From: an uncultured Verrucomicrobiales bacterium
GTDB taxonomy: Bacteria > Verrucomicrobiota > Verrucomicrobiia > Verrucomicrobiales > Akkermansiaceae
Direction of reading: 5' to 3'
Assembly: GCA_937952875.1 (NCBI GenBank)
Contig: CALFDI010000038.1
Location: 1 to 5,816, forward strand
Length of the DNA stretch: 5,816 nt
In this document: one piece after another, positions 5,240-5,816 of the stretch
How the letters are laid out: each line of letters opens with the position of its first letter
Numbering within the stretch: the first letter of the stretch is position 1
Notes under the pieces: model-generated
The model's database searches: none
Told to the model about the DNA's origin: nothing
The model's input: only the letters and a program-made list of their open reading frames with translations
Translations under genes and position numbers: made by a program

Positions 5240-5816
5240 ATGAATCGCGTTTTACCCTATGCTCTCTGCTCACTAGCAGCAGTCTCAACATCTTATGCTG
5301 AGAAAAAAGTCTACGAACCAACCGTGGAGTCACTCAGGCAGTATGAGTGTCCAGATTGGTTTCGTGATGCTAAGTTCGGCATCTACCTTCACTGGGGGGC
5401 ATATTCTGTCGCTGAAAAGGGTGAATGGTATGCACGCCGCCTTTATGAAGAAGATCGTCCAGATCACGCTTATCACCTGAAAACATACGGCCATCCTTCA
5501 GAATTTGGTTATGCAGACTTCATTCCGATGTGGAAGGCTGAGAAGTTCGATCCAGATGCTCTCCTCGCCTTATTTAAAAAGGCTGGAGCAAAGTATTTTA
5601 CACCATGCGCAGTGCATCACGATAACTTTGACCTCTGGGACTCTCCTCACCAGCCGTGGAATTCGGTCAATATGGGGCCTAAGAAAGACATCACAAAGCT
5701 CTGGAAAGATGCGACTCTCAAAGCTGGACTAAGATTCGGCGTAACGACTCACCTCTCCCGCAGCTACAGCTGGCTCAATACCGCAAACCAGACAGATAAG
5801 AATGGCAAGCCATTCG
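5240..5816 (+). CDS. Secreted alpha-L-fucosidase, GH29 family (N-terminal part, cut by window edge)
   Basis: This is a retaining glycosidase expected to remove alpha-L-fucose from fucosylated glycans. The frame is open from ATG 5240 to the edge (192 codons plus one base). Residues 1-20 form a signal peptide with a hydrophobic core and a likely signal peptidase I cut after S-Y-A. The GH29 barrel then begins: W-F-R-D-A-K-F-G-I-Y-L-H-W-G (40-53), E-W-Y (62-64), the A-G-A-K-Y-F-T strand (115-121), H-H-D-N-F-D-L-W (126-133), and G-L-R-F-G-V (163-168). By comparison with the family, H51, H126 and H127 should line the fucose pocket. The nucleophile Asp and acid/base lie beyond the window. The usual H-H-D-G is H-H-D-N here, seen in some subfamilies. 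Only a weak AGAAG lies 4 nt before the start. After the terminators it opens its own transcription unit. Exact specificity (fucoidan, host glycan) cannot be judged. Confidence 0.93.
   Translation, partial: MNRVLPYALCSLAAVSTSYAEKKVYEPTVESLRQYECPDWFRDAKFGIYLHWGAYSVAEKGEWYARRLYEEDRPDHAYHLKTYGHPSEFGYADFIPMWKAEKFDPDALLALFKKAGAKYFTPCAVHHDNFDLWDSPHQPWNSVNMGPKKDITKLWKDATLKAGLRFGVTTHLSRSYSWLNTANQTDKNGKPF

Noticed and set aside
5295..5732. Two short plus-strand frames within the fucosidase gene
   Set aside because: They are out of frame with the GH29 sequence, whose conserved motifs run continuously from 5240 to the window edge.

Overview
The window looks like a chromosomal piece of a Verrucomicrobiota bacterium, most likely from the marine Opitutae/Puniceicoccales side. 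This is inference. It rests on a primary sigma factor with a long lysine/alanine-rich head and on a secreted GH29 fucosidase next door, both of which fit polysaccharide-degrading marine verrucomicrobia. No rRNA or tRNA is present to fix the taxonomy.

Layout. The left half (1-2924, minus strand) is one compact gene cluster read right to left: a TonB/TolA-like energy transducer, an ExbB/TolQ-type proton-channel subunit, an ExbD/TolR-type subunit, peptide deformylase, and the first five codons of a further gene cut by the left edge. Gaps are only about 15-30 bp and no internal terminator is visible, so a single operon is likely. It couples a proton-motive-force-driven envelope machine with N-terminal maturation of new proteins. 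Bases 2925-3129 are a divergent intergenic region that holds a recognisable sigma70-type promoter for rpoD and a small perfect inverted repeat between its -35 and -10 boxes.

The right half (plus strand) carries rpoD (3130-5145), the housekeeping sigma factor. Regions 1.1 to 4.2 are intact, but they are preceded by about 137 extra residues, of which the first 100 contain 43 lysines and no acidic residue. Two Rho-independent terminators in tandem close the gene, the first overlapping its stop codon. A new transcription unit then starts with an exported alpha-L-fucosidase, of which 192 codons are present before the right edge.

There is no mobile element, CRISPR array, RNA gene or obvious defence system. 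The least ordinary item is the histone H1-like head on the primary sigma factor. Related to it are its A-tracts, an internal start site with a strong ribosome binding site, and the near-absence of Shine-Dalgarno sequences before the other genes.
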